Assembly: GCF_001429295.1 (NCBI RefSeq)
Contig: NZ_LMJL01000010.1
Coordinates: 484,451-548,353, forward strand
Direction of reading: 5' to 3'
DNA length: 63,903 bases
Source of the DNA: Flavobacterium sp. Root935
Lineage (GTDB): Bacteria; Bacteroidota; Bacteroidia; Flavobacteriales; Flavobacteriaceae
This document shows, piece by piece, positions 34,894-43,932 of this stretch. The first letter of the stretch is position 1. The number at the start of each line of letters is the position of its first letter. The position numbers and the translations under genes were made by a program. Below the pieces are notes generated by a model. That model ran no database searches, was not told where the DNA came from, and saw nothing but the letters and a program-made list of their open reading frames with translations.

Positions 34894-37653
34894 ATGCAAA
34901 AAAGTAAATCCAGATCAATCGTATTTAAAATTGCGAAGTATTTCGGAATAACTTTCGTCGTTATTTTAGGATTATTATTTTTAACGCCTATCGTTTTTGA
35001 GGATCAAATTAAAGAACAGATCAAAAAAACAGCTAACGAAAGATTGAGCGCAGAACTTAATTATTCTGATGTTTCGGTTTCATTTTTTCGTCATTTCCCA
35101 TCACTAACACTAACTTTAGACGATTTAAGTCTTAATGGATCAGCACCATACAAAAACGAAAAATTCATTACTGCAAAAGAGGTTTCTTTTGGAATAAATG
35201 TTGCCAGTTTGATTTTTAGTAAGTCTGTAAAAATCGATCAGATTTATTTATCAGATTCTTTCATCAATGTTAAAGTGAACCCAAACGGAGAAGCGAATTA
35301 CAACGTTTATAAGTCACAAAAACAATCTACTCAACCAAAAGACAGCTCTGAAGCCGCTTTAAAACTCGAAAGAATTGAGATCTTAAACAGTAAAATTATT
35401 TACGACGATAAATCTACAAAAGTACATTTTGATGCTCTTGGATTTAATTATTTAGGAAAAGGAGACTTAAACAAAGCTGTTTTCGATTTATACTCAAAAG
35501 CTAAAATTGAAAAATTAAATATCGTTTATGAAGACGAACCTTATTTAATGAATAAAAAAATTGATGCCGATTTAATTACCAAAATAAACATCAACTCTCT
35601 TTCTTTCTTTTTCCAGCAAAACAACCTTAAAATCAATCAGCTTTTGGTCGATCTTAAAGGAAAATTTGACATTTTGAAAGATGGTTATAATATGGATTTT
35701 GTCATTAAATCCGACAACAGTAATTTATATGACGTATTCACAGCCTTTCCTCCAAAATACATAACATGGCTTTCGCAGACTGAAATAAAAGGAAAAGCAA
35801 ATCTTCTTTTTACTTTGAAAGGTAAATACATAACCTCACAAAACATTGCACCAGATCTTAATTTAGACATAAAAATAAATGATGGATTTGTGAATTACAA
35901 CAAAAGTGCCTTTCCTGTTTCAAACTTAAATTTGGACATTAAAACAAAAGTTCCGTCTCTCAATCCCGATTTAGTAATTGTTGATGCTAAAAACCTTTCT
36001 TTAAACATCAATCAAGATTATTTAAAATCAAAGTTTTTGGTCAAAGGCGTGAACACACCAGATATTAACGGGCAATTTAATGCTAAAATCGATTTAGAAA
36101 AATTAACCAGAGCGCTTGGAATTCCTAACATTCAACTAAAAGGAGCTTTAGTAAGCGATGTAAAAGTTAACGGGGTCTTTGATCAAAAAAACAAACGCTT
36201 TCCGATTACAAACGGTAAAATAGATTTGAAAAATGGATATTTAAAAACGCCATATTATCCAAATCCAATTACCAATATTACGATTAACTCTAAAATTGAA
36301 AATCAAAAAGGTACTTTTCAAGATTTAAAAGTGAATTTAAAACCAGTTCAATTTACTTTTGAAGGCAAACCTGTTTTCGTTCAGGCTAACTTAAGTAATT
36401 TTGATGATTTGAGTTATGATGTAAAAGCAAAAGGTGAATTAGACGTAAATCGCATCTATAAAGTCTTCTCGCAGAAAGGACTTGACCTAGATGGTTTTGT
36501 AAAAGCCGATTTGGTTTTGAAAGGAAAACAAAGCGACGCTGAAAAAGGAAATTACAGCAAATTACACAATAAAGGAACTCTTGAATTAAGAAATATCGGA
36601 ATTGCTTCAGAATATCTTCCAAAGAAATTTATTATCAAAGAAGGCATTTTCAAAATCAATCAAGATAAAATGTCATTTAATAATTTCTTAGCTGCTTACG
36701 GACAGTCTGATTTTAAAATGAATGGGTATCTTCAGAACGTTTTCAATTACGCTACAACAAATACAGGCATCTTAAGAGGTTCTTTTAAAGTTACAGCACG
36801 ATACATCAATGTTGATGAATTTATGTCTGCTACAGATCCAAATACTTCTGTAGCGCAAAATCCTGCACCTAAAACAGAAACAAAACCAGCAGCAAATAAA
36901 CAGACTGGCGTAATCATTATTCCAACAAATCTAAACTTACAATTATTCGCAAGTGCCGAAAAGGTAAATTTTGACAAGTTGAATCTTCAAAATGCAGCTG
37001 GAAATTTAAGCATGAAAAATGGTAAATTAACCATGCAGAATACTGGTTTCAACTTAATTGGATGCAATGTATCTATGAATGCCAATTATCAAGCGGTAAC
37101 GCCTCAAAAAGCAAATTTTGACTATTCTATTAAAGCTGCTGATTTTGATATTAAAAGAGCTTATAATGAAGTAGAAGTTTTTAGAAAAATGGCCAGCGCA
37201 GCAGAAAAAGCACAAGGAATTGTTTCTTTAGATTATCAGCTAAAAGGCCGTTTAAACGGAAATATGGCGCCTGTTTATCCTTCACTTGTTGGTGGCGGAA
37301 CACTTTCTGTAAAAGATGTAAAAGTACGAGGTCTTAAAATGTTTAATGCCGTAAGCAAACAAACCAACTCGGAATCTATGAAGAATCCGGATGTTTCAAA
37401 AGTTGACATTAAAACTACCGTTAAAAACAATATCATAACCGTAGAACGTTTTAAATTTAAGTTTGCCGGCTTTCGACCAAGAATTGAAGGAACAACAAGT
37501 TTAGACGGAAAAATGAATTTAAAAATGCGTTTAGGACTACCTCCTTTTGGCATATTTGGAATTCCCTTAACCGTTACTGGAACACAGGACAATCCTAAAG
37601 TAAAAGTGGGAAGAAAAACTGAAGACCTGGAAGAAACTAAGGATACTGAATAA
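34894..37653 (+). CDS. AsmA family protein
   Basis: This 919-residue envelope protein has one N-terminal transmembrane helix (about 14-34, FGITFVVILGLLFLTPIVF) and a long periplasmic beta-rich repeat region, ending in an AsmA C-terminal-like domain (VDIKTTVKNNIITVERFKFKFAG and LKMRLGLPPFGIFGIPLTVTG). AsmA-like proteins span or line the periplasm as repeating-beta-groove lipid conduits or affect outer-membrane assembly. A Lys/Glu-rich tail follows. It could be cotranscribed with miaE, but no functional link is known. Confidence 0.85.
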   Translation: MQKSKSRSIVFKIAKYFGITFVVILGLLFLTPIVFEDQIKEQIKKTANERLSAELNYSDVSVSFFRHFPSLTLTLDDLSLNGSAPYKNEKFITAKEVSFGINVASLIFSKSVKIDQIYLSDSFINVKVNPNGEANYNVYKSQKQSTQPKDSSEAALKLERIEILNSKIIYDDKSTKVHFDALGFNYLGKGDLNKAVFDLYSKAKIEKLNIVYEDEPYLMNKKIDADLITKININSLSFFFQQNNLKINQLLVDLKGKFDILKDGYNMDFVIKSDNSNLYDVFTAFPPKYITWLSQTEIKGKANLLFTLKGKYITSQNIAPDLNLDIKINDGFVNYNKSAFPVSNLNLDIKTKVPSLNPDLVIVDAKNLSLNINQDYLKSKFLVKGVNTPDINGQFNAKIDLEKLTRALGIPNIQLKGALVSDVKVNGVFDQKNKRFPITNGKIDLKNGYLKTPYYPNPITNITINSKIENQKGTFQDLKVNLKPVQFTFEGKPVFVQANLSNFDDLSYDVKAKGELDVNRIYKVFSQKGLDLDGFVKADLVLKGKQSDAEKGNYSKLHNKGTLELRNIGIASEYLPKKFIIKEGIFKINQDKMSFNNFLAAYGQSDFKMNGYLQNVFNYATTNTGILRGSFKVTARYINVDEFMSATDPNTSVAQNPAPKTETKPAANKQTGVIIIPTNLNLQLFASAEKVNFDKLNLQNAAGNLSMKNGKLTMQNTGFNLIGCNVSMNANYQAVTPQKANFDYSIKAADFDIKRAYNEVEVFRKMASAAEKAQGIVSLDYQLKGRLNGNMAPVYPSLVGGGTLSVKDVKVRGLKMFNAVSKQTNSESMKNPDVSKVDIKTTVKNNIITVERFKFKFAGFRPRIEGTTSLDGKMNLKMRLGLPPFGIFGIPLTVTGTQDNPKVKVGRKTEDLEETKDTE

Positions 37654-37704
37654 TAAATTCCAATTTAAAAATTCCAAATTCCAATTTAAAAAAATACCCT
37701 ATAG

Positions 37705-37744
37705 CCTTTGTCAAAGTTTAAAACTTTGACAAAGGTTTTTTTTT
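37705..37744 (+). terminator. terminator/palindrome with the CTTTGTCAAAGTTT arm
   Basis: A perfect 15-bp inverted repeat (37705-37719 with 37721-37735) is followed by a T run. The same arm recurs in the terminator at 42386-42424. Confidence 0.88.
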
Positions 37745-37753
37745 CGCTGCATT

Positions 37754-37830
37754 GTCATTGCGAGGAACGAAGCAAACACACTCATACTAATTGATTTTGC
37801 ACATGAGATTGCTTCGTTCCTCGCAATGAC
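37754..37830. repeat. 21-bp perfect inverted repeat, REP-like family B
   Basis: GTCATTGCGAGGAACGAAGCA (37754-37774, described by its ends GTCATTGCG and ACGAAGCA) pairs perfectly with 37810-37830 across a 35-base spacer. A single arm of the same family occurs at 49979-50002. Confidence 0.8.
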
Positions 37831-37870
37831 CAATCTTTGTCGAGTTCACGGCAACAAATATTAAAAACAA

Positions 37871-37898
37871 AAAACCCGTTCATTTCTGAACGGGTTTT
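37871..37898 (-). terminator. terminator of rplU-rpmA
   Basis: AAAACCCGTTC (37871-37881) and GAACGGGTTTT (37888-37898) form an 11-bp stem; the minus strand runs on into T residues. Confidence 0.9.
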
Positions 37899-37919
37899 GT
37901 AAAAAGTAATCTTTGATTA

Positions 37920-38180
37920 TTATGCCTCGAAAGGAATAATAGATACATAAGATTTGTTATCTCTTTTCTTTTGGAACTTAACAACTCCAGCAACTCTTGC
38001 GTGAAGAGTGTGATCTTTACTAATGTAAACGTTTTCACCTGGATTGTGTTTTGAACCTCTTTGTCTAACGATGATGTTTCCAGCAATAGCAGCTTGACCA
38101 CCATAAATCTTAACGCCTAGACGTTTTGATTCTGATTCTCTACCATTCTTCGAACTACCGACACCTTTCTTGTGAGCCAT
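37920..38180 (-). CDS. rpmA: 50S ribosomal protein L27
   Basis: This 86-residue protein is L27, which lies beside the peptidyl transferase centre. The N-terminus [20 protein letters not shown] and the [25 protein letters not shown] core are diagnostic. The start leaves no N-terminal extension of the kind cleaved in Firmicutes. It follows rplU after 24 bases in the usual order. Confidence 0.98.
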
Positions 38181-38204
38181 GACGTATGAGTTTAAATATT
38201 GTTA

Positions 38205-38648
38205 TTATTCTTTAGTAGCTTCTTTTTTTGCTTTTGGAGCTGCTGCTTTTTTTGCTTTTGGAGCTGCTTCAACTTCAGTTGCTGGTGCATCTTCTGCTAC
38301 AACCGCTTTTTTAGCTGCTGCTTTTTTAGTTCCACCTGCTGCAGTAATACCTTCAATTACAATTTGTGTAAGATATTGTCTGTGACCATTTCTCTTTTTG
38401 TATCCTTTTCTTCTTTTCTTTTTGAAAACGATAACTTTATCACCTTTTAAGTGTTGTAACACTTTAGCTTCTACTGAAGCACCTTCTATAGCTGGGGCGC
38501 CTAAAGTTACGTTTCCGTTATCGTCTAATAAAAGAACTTTGTCAAATGAAACACTTGAACCTTCTTCGTTAGACAAACGGTGAACATAAACCTTTAAGTC
38601 TTTGCTTACTTTAAATTGTTGCCCTGCTATCTCTACGATTGCATACAT
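38205..38648 (-). CDS. rplU: 50S ribosomal protein L21 with a long Ala/Lys-rich tail
   Basis: L21 binds 23S rRNA with L20. The first 103 residues match the family (MYAIVEIAGQQFKVSKDLKV, DKVIVFKKKRRKGYKKRNGHRQ). The protein is 147 residues, about 40 longer than the Escherichia coli protein, because of a low-complexity C-terminal tail of Ala, Lys and Glu, with repeated PKAKKAAA-like units. It is the first gene of the rplU-rpmA operon and has a near-ideal promoter upstream. Confidence 0.97.
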   Translation of the reverse strand: MYAIVEIAGQQFKVSKDLKVYVHRLSNEEGSSVSFDKVLLLDDNGNVTLGAPAIEGASVEAKVLQHLKGDKVIVFKKKRRKGYKKRNGHRQYLTQIVIEGITAAGGTKKAAAKKAVVAEDAPATEVEAAPKAKKAAAPKAKKEATKE

Positions 38649-38678
38649 ACCAAATTGATTTATTGATTTTTAAGGTTG

Positions 38679-38708
38679 CAAATATACAATTAATAATTTA
38701 TTGTGCAA
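38679..38708 (-). promoter_or_regulatory. rplU-rpmA promoter
   Basis: On the minus strand TTG (38706-38708) precedes TATATTTG (38679-38686) by exactly 19 bases, a perfect match to the Bacteroidota primary sigma consensus. It lies about 31 bases before the rplU start. Confidence 0.8.
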
Positions 38709-38851
38709 TCTCTAAAAGCAAAAATATTTTCAACCCAAAAAGCACTGTATTTCAAGCACTTTAAATCAAAAAATAGATTTTATTTAAAGTAAAAGATTGT
38801 TAAAATAGCCGTAAATTAAAAACAAATCTTTAATTGATAATTAAAAAAAAC

Positions 38852-38859
38852 TATTTTTG
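38852..38859 (+). promoter_or_regulatory. putative -7 element of the M16 peptidase operon
   Basis: TATTTTTG matches TAnnTTTG about 60 bases upstream of the first M16 gene; the nearest upstream TTG (38834-38836) is closer than usual. Confidence 0.4.
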
Positions 38860-38921
38860 ATGTAACTAAAATCAACTCTGGTCTACCTACTCTTGTTTGA
38901 TATATAAAATTATTAATCTTT

Positions 38922-40244
38922 ATGAAAAAATCAATAATGATGTTAAGTGCTGCATTAATGCTCGGCGGAGTGGCTCATGCTCAAAAAGTAGCTTTTGAAG
39001 AATACAATCTAGATAATGGGCTGCATGTTATTTTACACAACGATCCTTCTGCTCCAGTTGTTATCACATCGGTAATGTATCATGTGGGGTCAAAAGATGA
39101 ACGTCCGGACAGAACGGGATTTGCACACTTTTTTGAGCATTTATTATTTGAAGGAACTCAAAATATTAAACGCGGTGAATGGATGAAAATTGTTACCGCA
39201 AATGGCGGCGTTAATAATGCCAACACATCTGATGACAGAACGTATTATTATGAAGTTTTTCCTTCTAACAGTTTAGAACTTGGTTTATGGATGGAATCTG
39301 AAAGATTAATGCATCCTATTATTAACAAGATTGGGGTTGAAACTCAAAACGAAGTTGTAAAAGAAGAAAAAAGAATGCGTTACGATAATCAGCCGTATGG
39401 GAACATTCTGCCTGAGGTTAAAAAGAACATGTTCAAAAAACATCCTTACAGATGGACAACTATTGGATCTATGCAAGATCTAGACGCCGCAACTCTAGAG
39501 GAATTTCAGGCTTTTAATAAAAAATTCTACACTCCAAATAATGCCGTTTTGGTTGTTGCTGGAGATTTTGATAAAACAAAAACAAAAGAATGGATTCAGA
39601 AATATTTTGGACCAATTCCAAGAGGAGAAGAAGTTAAAAAGCAAACTTATATCGAAGACCCAATTACACAGCCAATTAAAGCTACTTATGAAGACCCGAA
39701 CATTCAGATTCCGATGATTGTTGCTTCTTACAGAACGCCTTCGATGAAAACTAGAGATGCTCGAGTTTTAGACTTAATTTCTTCTTATCTAAGTGACGGA
39801 AAAAGCTCTAAATTGTATAAGAAGATTGTTGATGACAAAAAGATGGCTTTACAGATTGGCGCTGTAGGATTTAGTCAGGAAGATTATGGAATGTATATTT
39901 TGTACGGTTTACCAATGGCTCCAAATACAACTGCAGATATCTTAAAAGAAATGGACGAGGAAATTGTAAAAATTCAAACTGATCTTATTTCTGAAAAAGA
40001 TTATGAAAAATTACAAAACAAATTCGATAATAACTATGTAAATGCAAATTCTAGCGTAGAAGGAATTGCAGAAAATCTTGCTTCCTATTATTTGCTTTAT
40101 GGCGATGTGAATTTAATTAATACTGAAATCGACATTTACCATTCTATTACGAGAGAAGAAATTAGAGAGGTTGCCAAGAAATATTTAAATCCAAATCAAC
40201 GCTTAATTCTAGATTATATTCCTACCCCTAAATCTCAAAACTAA
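38922..40244 (+). CDS. M16 family zinc peptidase, catalytic subunit
   Basis: This 440-residue insulinase-type peptidase has a signal peptide (VAHAQ) and the inverted zinc motif HxxEH as H69-FF-E72-H73, with the third ligand expected in EVVKEEK (E148/E149). It is thus secreted to the periplasm and probably degrades peptides, as do other two-subunit M16 enzymes. The partner gene begins 13 bases downstream and lacks the zinc motif, a pairing typical of heterodimeric M16B peptidases. Confidence 0.93.
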   Translation: MKKSIMMLSAALMLGGVAHAQKVAFEEYNLDNGLHVILHNDPSAPVVITSVMYHVGSKDERPDRTGFAHFFEHLLFEGTQNIKRGEWMKIVTANGGVNNANTSDDRTYYYEVFPSNSLELGLWMESERLMHPIINKIGVETQNEVVKEEKRMRYDNQPYGNILPEVKKNMFKKHPYRWTTIGSMQDLDAATLEEFQAFNKKFYTPNNAVLVVAGDFDKTKTKEWIQKYFGPIPRGEEVKKQTYIEDPITQPIKATYEDPNIQIPMIVASYRTPSMKTRDARVLDLISSYLSDGKSSKLYKKIVDDKKMALQIGAVGFSQEDYGMYILYGLPMAPNTTADILKEMDEEIVKIQTDLISEKDYEKLQNKFDNNYVNANSSVEGIAENLASYYLLYGDVNLINTEIDIYHSITREEIREVAKKYLNPNQRLILDYIPTPKSQN

Positions 40245-40256
40245 GAATATCGAATC

Positions 40257-42305
40257 ATGAAAAAAATATATACTTTTTTAATCCTTTTATTCCTAACTGG
40301 AATTATGCAAGCACAAGATCGTCCACAACCCAAACCAGGCAATGCGCCAGTAGTCAATATCAAAAAACCGCAAACCTTTGTTTTAGCAAATGGCATGAAA
40401 GTTTTGATAGTTGAAAACCATAAATTACCTCGGGTAAGTTTTACGCTTACTCTAGATAATGCGCCATTTACTGAAGGCAATAAAAAAGGAGTTGATGAAT
40501 TAACAAGCAGTTTAATCGGAAACGGGACTAAAAAAACAACAAAGGAAGCTTTTAACGAAGAAATTGACTTCTACGGCGCAAGCATAAACTTTACTTCGCA
40601 AGGTGCTTATGCAAGTTCATTGTCAAAATATTCTGGGCGTGTCTTAGAACTTTTGGCTGAAGGCGCATTACAACCCAATTTTACTCAGGCAGAATTTGAT
40701 AAAGAAAAAGCAAAGCTACTTGAAAGCCTTAAAGCAGACGAAAAAAGTGTGCCTGCAATTTCTAATCGAGTTGTTGATGTTTTAGCATTTGGCAAAAATC
40801 ATCCTACAGGAGAATATCTTTCTGAAGAAACTGTAAAAAATGTAACTCTGGCAGATGTTCAAAATAACTATAGTACATATTTTGTTCCAGAAAATGCTTA
40901 TTTAGTTGTTATTGGAGATGTTAAATTCAAAGAAACAAAAGCAGCGGTAGAAAAATTATTCAGTGGATGGAAAAAACAAAACGCTCCAAAAAACAATTAC
41001 CCTGATCCTGTAAATCCTTCAAAACTACAAATTGATTTTGTAGATGTTCCAAATGCTGTTCAATCTGAAATCTCATTAGTTAACACTCTTAATTTAAGAA
41101 TGAGCGATCCAGATTTTTTCCCTGCTGTTATTGCAAATCAAATTTTAGGAGGTGATTTCAACAGTTATTTGAACATGAATTTACGCGAGCAACACGCTTG
41201 GACATACGGAGCAAACTCAAGTATTGGAAGCGGAAAATATGTAACTAAATTCAAAGCATCGTCTGCAGTTAGAAACACCGTCACAGACAGCGCTGTTGTT
41301 CAATTTATTAAAGAAATAAAAAGAATACGTTCTGAAAGAGTTGATCCAGAAGTATTAAGAAATGTAAAAGCGGGATATATAGGAAGATTTGTAATGCAGG
41401 TTGAAAAACCGCAGGCTGTTGCCCGTTATGCTTTAAACATTGAAACAGAAAAACTTCCAGCTGATTTCTATGAAAAATATATCCAAACAATTAACAATGT
41501 TACGGCCGACGATATTTATCGCGTTGCAAACAAATATTTCCTACTAGACAATATGCGTATTGTAATTGTTGGAAAAGGTTCTGATGTAATTTCTAGTTTA
41601 GAAAAATTACAAATTCCGATCTTCTATTATGATAGATTTGGAACTCCAATCGAAAAACCTTCTGTAAAAAAAGAAGCTCCAAAAGACATAACAGCAAAAA
41701 CAGTTTTTGAAAATTACATTAAAGCAATTGGAGGAGAAAAAGCTGTTACTTCTGTAAAAACACTTTTTATGAATGGTTCTACAACTATTCCGCAAGCTCC
41801 TACTCCATTGACTTTTATTTCAAAATTAGATTCAAAAGGAAAAATGATGGTTTCGCTTTCAATGGGAACCATGAATTTAATGAAACAAGTTGTAAACGAA
41901 AAAGGCGCTTATGTTGAACAACAAGGACAAAGAAAAAATCTGGAAGGCAAAGATTTAGCCGACATGAAAGCTAATGCAGCTCCTTTTGAAGAATTACAGC
42001 TCGTAAAAAGAACTGATTTAAAAGTTGAGGGAATTGAACCAATCAACGGAAGTGATGCTTATGTAATTAAAGACGGGCAAACAACTTATTACTATGATGT
42101 TAAATCAGGTTTAAAAACGGCAGAATCTAAAATTCGTGAACAAGGCGGTAAATCAGCAGCGCAAATCACTAATTTTAACGATTACAGAGAAGTAAAAGGA
42201 GTTAAAGTTCCTTATAATTTAGTCCAAAATGTTGGCTTTGAATTAGACATTAAAATGTCTGATATCAAAATTAACGAAGGAGTTTCTGAAGCAGATTTTT
42301 TGTAG
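40257..42305 (+). CDS. M16 family peptidase-like protein, non-catalytic subunit with C-terminal extension
   Basis: This 682-residue secreted protein (signal peptide ending MQAQ) has two M16-type domains but, where the catalytic HxxEH should be, reads GVDELTS, so it cannot bind zinc. It retains the C-terminal M16 R/Y region (EQHAWTYGANSSIG) that completes the partner's substrate pocket. Residues about 480-682 form an extra domain (KAIGGEKAVTSVKTLFMNGS ... TYYYDVKSGLKTAESK) resembling LolA/outer-membrane lipoprotein-sorting folds. It is cotranscribed with the catalytic subunit. Confidence 0.9.
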   Translation: MKKIYTFLILLFLTGIMQAQDRPQPKPGNAPVVNIKKPQTFVLANGMKVLIVENHKLPRVSFTLTLDNAPFTEGNKKGVDELTSSLIGNGTKKTTKEAFNEEIDFYGASINFTSQGAYASSLSKYSGRVLELLAEGALQPNFTQAEFDKEKAKLLESLKADEKSVPAISNRVVDVLAFGKNHPTGEYLSEETVKNVTLADVQNNYSTYFVPENAYLVVIGDVKFKETKAAVEKLFSGWKKQNAPKNNYPDPVNPSKLQIDFVDVPNAVQSEISLVNTLNLRMSDPDFFPAVIANQILGGDFNSYLNMNLREQHAWTYGANSSIGSGKYVTKFKASSAVRNTVTDSAVVQFIKEIKRIRSERVDPEVLRNVKAGYIGRFVMQVEKPQAVARYALNIETEKLPADFYEKYIQTINNVTADDIYRVANKYFLLDNMRIVIVGKGSDVISSLEKLQIPIFYYDRFGTPIEKPSVKKEAPKDITAKTVFENYIKAIGGEKAVTSVKTLFMNGSTTIPQAPTPLTFISKLDSKGKMMVSLSMGTMNLMKQVVNEKGAYVEQQGQRKNLEGKDLADMKANAAPFEELQLVKRTDLKVEGIEPINGSDAYVIKDGQTTYYYDVKSGLKTAESKIREQGGKSAAQITNFNDYREVKGVKVPYNLVQNVGFELDIKMSDIKINEGVSEADFL

Positions 42306-42385
42306 TAGAGGTTGAAAGCTACAAAGGCTCAAAGGAACAAAGGTTTTGAGCTACTAAGTCACTTAGGTTATAAGATTTTTTAAGG

Positions 42386-42424
42386 GCTTTGTCAAAGTTA
42401 GAAACTTTGACAAAGCTTTTTTTT
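42386..42424 (+). terminator. terminator of the M16 operon
   Basis: GCTTTGTCAAAGTT (42386-42399) and AACTTTGACAAAGC (42403-42416) form a perfect stem followed by eight T. Same arm as the palindrome at 37705-37744. Confidence 0.9.
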
Positions 42425-42437
42425 ATTCATCACGTTT

Positions 42438-42492
42438 GTCAAGCTGAGCGGAGTTGAAGCCATTTACGCTCTTCGACTTCGCTGAGAGCGAC
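42438..42492. repeat. REP-like inverted repeat, family A
   Basis: The arms GTCAAGCTGAGCGGAGTTGAAG (42438-42459; shown for its ends GTCAAGCTGAGCG and GTTGAAG) and the complementary 42471-42492 are imperfect copies of the word GTCnnnCTGAGCGAAGTCGAAG. Related elements lie at 29201-29223 and 50025-50103. Confidence 0.65.
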
Positions 42493-42551
42493 AGACTAAA
42501 CTTCAATACATTTTACATTTTACAAATAACTTTTCACTCATAACTCAAAAA

Positions 42552-43427
42552 TCACTTTTTAGCCGACAAATAAACGCCAATCAAAATAATAAATGCACCA
42601 AAAAACTGAATCGGAGTCAGCATTTCGTTATCTAATAATCCCCAGAAAAAAGCGACTATCGGAATTAAATAAGTTACCGATGTTGCAAATACAGGCGATG
42701 ACATTTGAATCAATTTAAAGAAAAGGATATTCGCAATTCCAGTTCCTAAAACACCCAGAATCATTATAAAAAATATCGAATGCTGGGTCTCTGCCAAATG
42801 TATTTTTTGACTGATATCGGTTGTGCTTAAGATAATTAATGCCGGTAGAAAGAGAACGGCAAAATTCCCAGTTGTAATACTTATGGAATTCAAATCGTGT
42901 AAATATTTTTTAATCAAATTCACATTGATTGCATAACTCAAAGTTGCAATAACCACCAATAAAACATATACATAATTCTGGCCTGACTGCGCAGAATCTC
43001 CAGTTAAAACCAAAAGCAGACAGCCTACAAGCCCCACAAAAACCACTAAAACCTGTCTTTTTTGAAACTGAATTCCGAAAGCAATTATTCCTAAAACTAA
43101 AGTATTTAAAGGAGTAAGTGAATTTAAAATAGCAACTATTGAACTATCGACTTGAGTTTCTGCAATAGCAAAAAGATAAGCCGGCATAAAAGTTCCGAAA
43201 AGCGAAGTTACTGCAACAAACTTCCATTGACGGCGAGAGATTTTTTTTAAACTGTTAAAACCTATAATCAGTAAAAATAAAGCAGCAAAAATAATTCGGA
43301 ATGATCCGACTTGAATCGCAGTCAAACCAACTAGTCCTCTTTTGATTAAAATAAAGGAGCTTCCCCAAATAAGAGAAAGAATCAATAAATATATCCACTT
43401 TAACTGCTTTGTATCCATAAATCGCAT
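42552..43427 (-). CDS. EamA/DMT family transporter
   Basis: This 291-residue integral inner-membrane protein has about ten hydrophobic helices in two EamA repeats; the first begins LILSLIWGSSFILIKRGL and the second near YVYVLLVVIATLSYAINVNLIKKY. Members export amino acids or other small metabolites, but the substrate cannot be told from sequence. Two in-frame ATGs, three codons apart, are possible starts. It is divergent from the HMA lipoprotein gene with about 90 bases between starts. Confidence 0.88.
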   Translation of the reverse strand: MRFMDTKQLKWIYLLILSLIWGSSFILIKRGLVGLTAIQVGSFRIIFAALFLLIIGFNSLKKISRRQWKFVAVTSLFGTFMPAYLFAIAETQVDSSIVAILNSLTPLNTLVLGIIAFGIQFQKRQVLVVFVGLVGCLLLVLTGDSAQSGQNYVYVLLVVIATLSYAINVNLIKKYLHDLNSISITTGNFAVLFLPALIILSTTDISQKIHLAETQHSIFFIMILGVLGTGIANILFFKLIQMSSPVFATSVTYLIPIVAFFWGLLDNEMLTPIQFFGAFIILIGVYLSAKK

Positions 43428-43476
43428 TTTACTGCAAATTTGTAATAATTTTGCGAACTAACCTTTGTCTTTTTAT

Positions 43477-43484
43477 TAATTTTG
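43477..43484 (+). promoter_or_regulatory. -7 element of the HMA lipoprotein gene
   Basis: TAATTTTG matches TAnnTTTG and lies 33 bases before the ATG at 43518. An in-frame TTG at 43482 overlaps it and is rejected as the start. Confidence 0.5.
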
Positions 43485-43517
43485 CAAGAAAGAAATCGCA
43501 ATTTAAATTTATATATA

Positions 43518-43895
43518 ATGAAAATTTCAAGAATTTTAATCGCCGCAACAATTGCTGGTTTAGCATTAGTCAGCTGTAAAAAAGAAGAAGATAAAAGCCT
43601 TCAAGTTGTAAACGCAGAAAAAAGCGCTCCAAAAGAACATAAAGCAATTGCTCCTGAAAATTTACAAACAGCAAGTTTTACTATAAAAGGAATGACTTGC
43701 GCTGTAGGATGTGCCAAAACTATTGAAGAAGAATTAGCGAATCTTGACGGAGTTGATAAAGCTTCTGTAGATTTCGATAAAAAAACAGCAACAGTAAGTT
43801 ATGATAAAACCATTCAAAATCCTGAATCTTTAACTAAAGTTGTTCAAGATACTGGAGACGGAAAAACATATAAAGTTTCGAATTTTAGGTCTTAA
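43518..43895 (+). CDS. heavy-metal-associated (HMA) domain lipoprotein
   Basis: This 125-residue protein has a lipoprotein signal (LVSC, C20), a Lys/Glu-rich linker and one HMA-type ferredoxin-like domain (about 52-120). The metal loop reads GMTCAVGCAKTIEEEL, with C61 and C65 spaced CxxxC rather than the standard CxxC of copper chaperones. It would bind a soft metal at the periplasmic side of a membrane. The start at 43518 is chosen because a TTG 12 codons upstream overlaps a promoter element and would block the signal peptide. No metal transporter lies next to it. Confidence 0.85.
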   Translation: MKISRILIAATIAGLALVSCKKEEDKSLQVVNAEKSAPKEHKAIAPENLQTASFTIKGMTCAVGCAKTIEEELANLDGVDKASVDFDKKTATVSYDKTIQNPESLTKVVQDTGDGKTYKVSNFRS

Positions 43896-43932
43896 ATTCT
43901 AAGAAATATTCATTTCATTGGAATGTTTGGTT

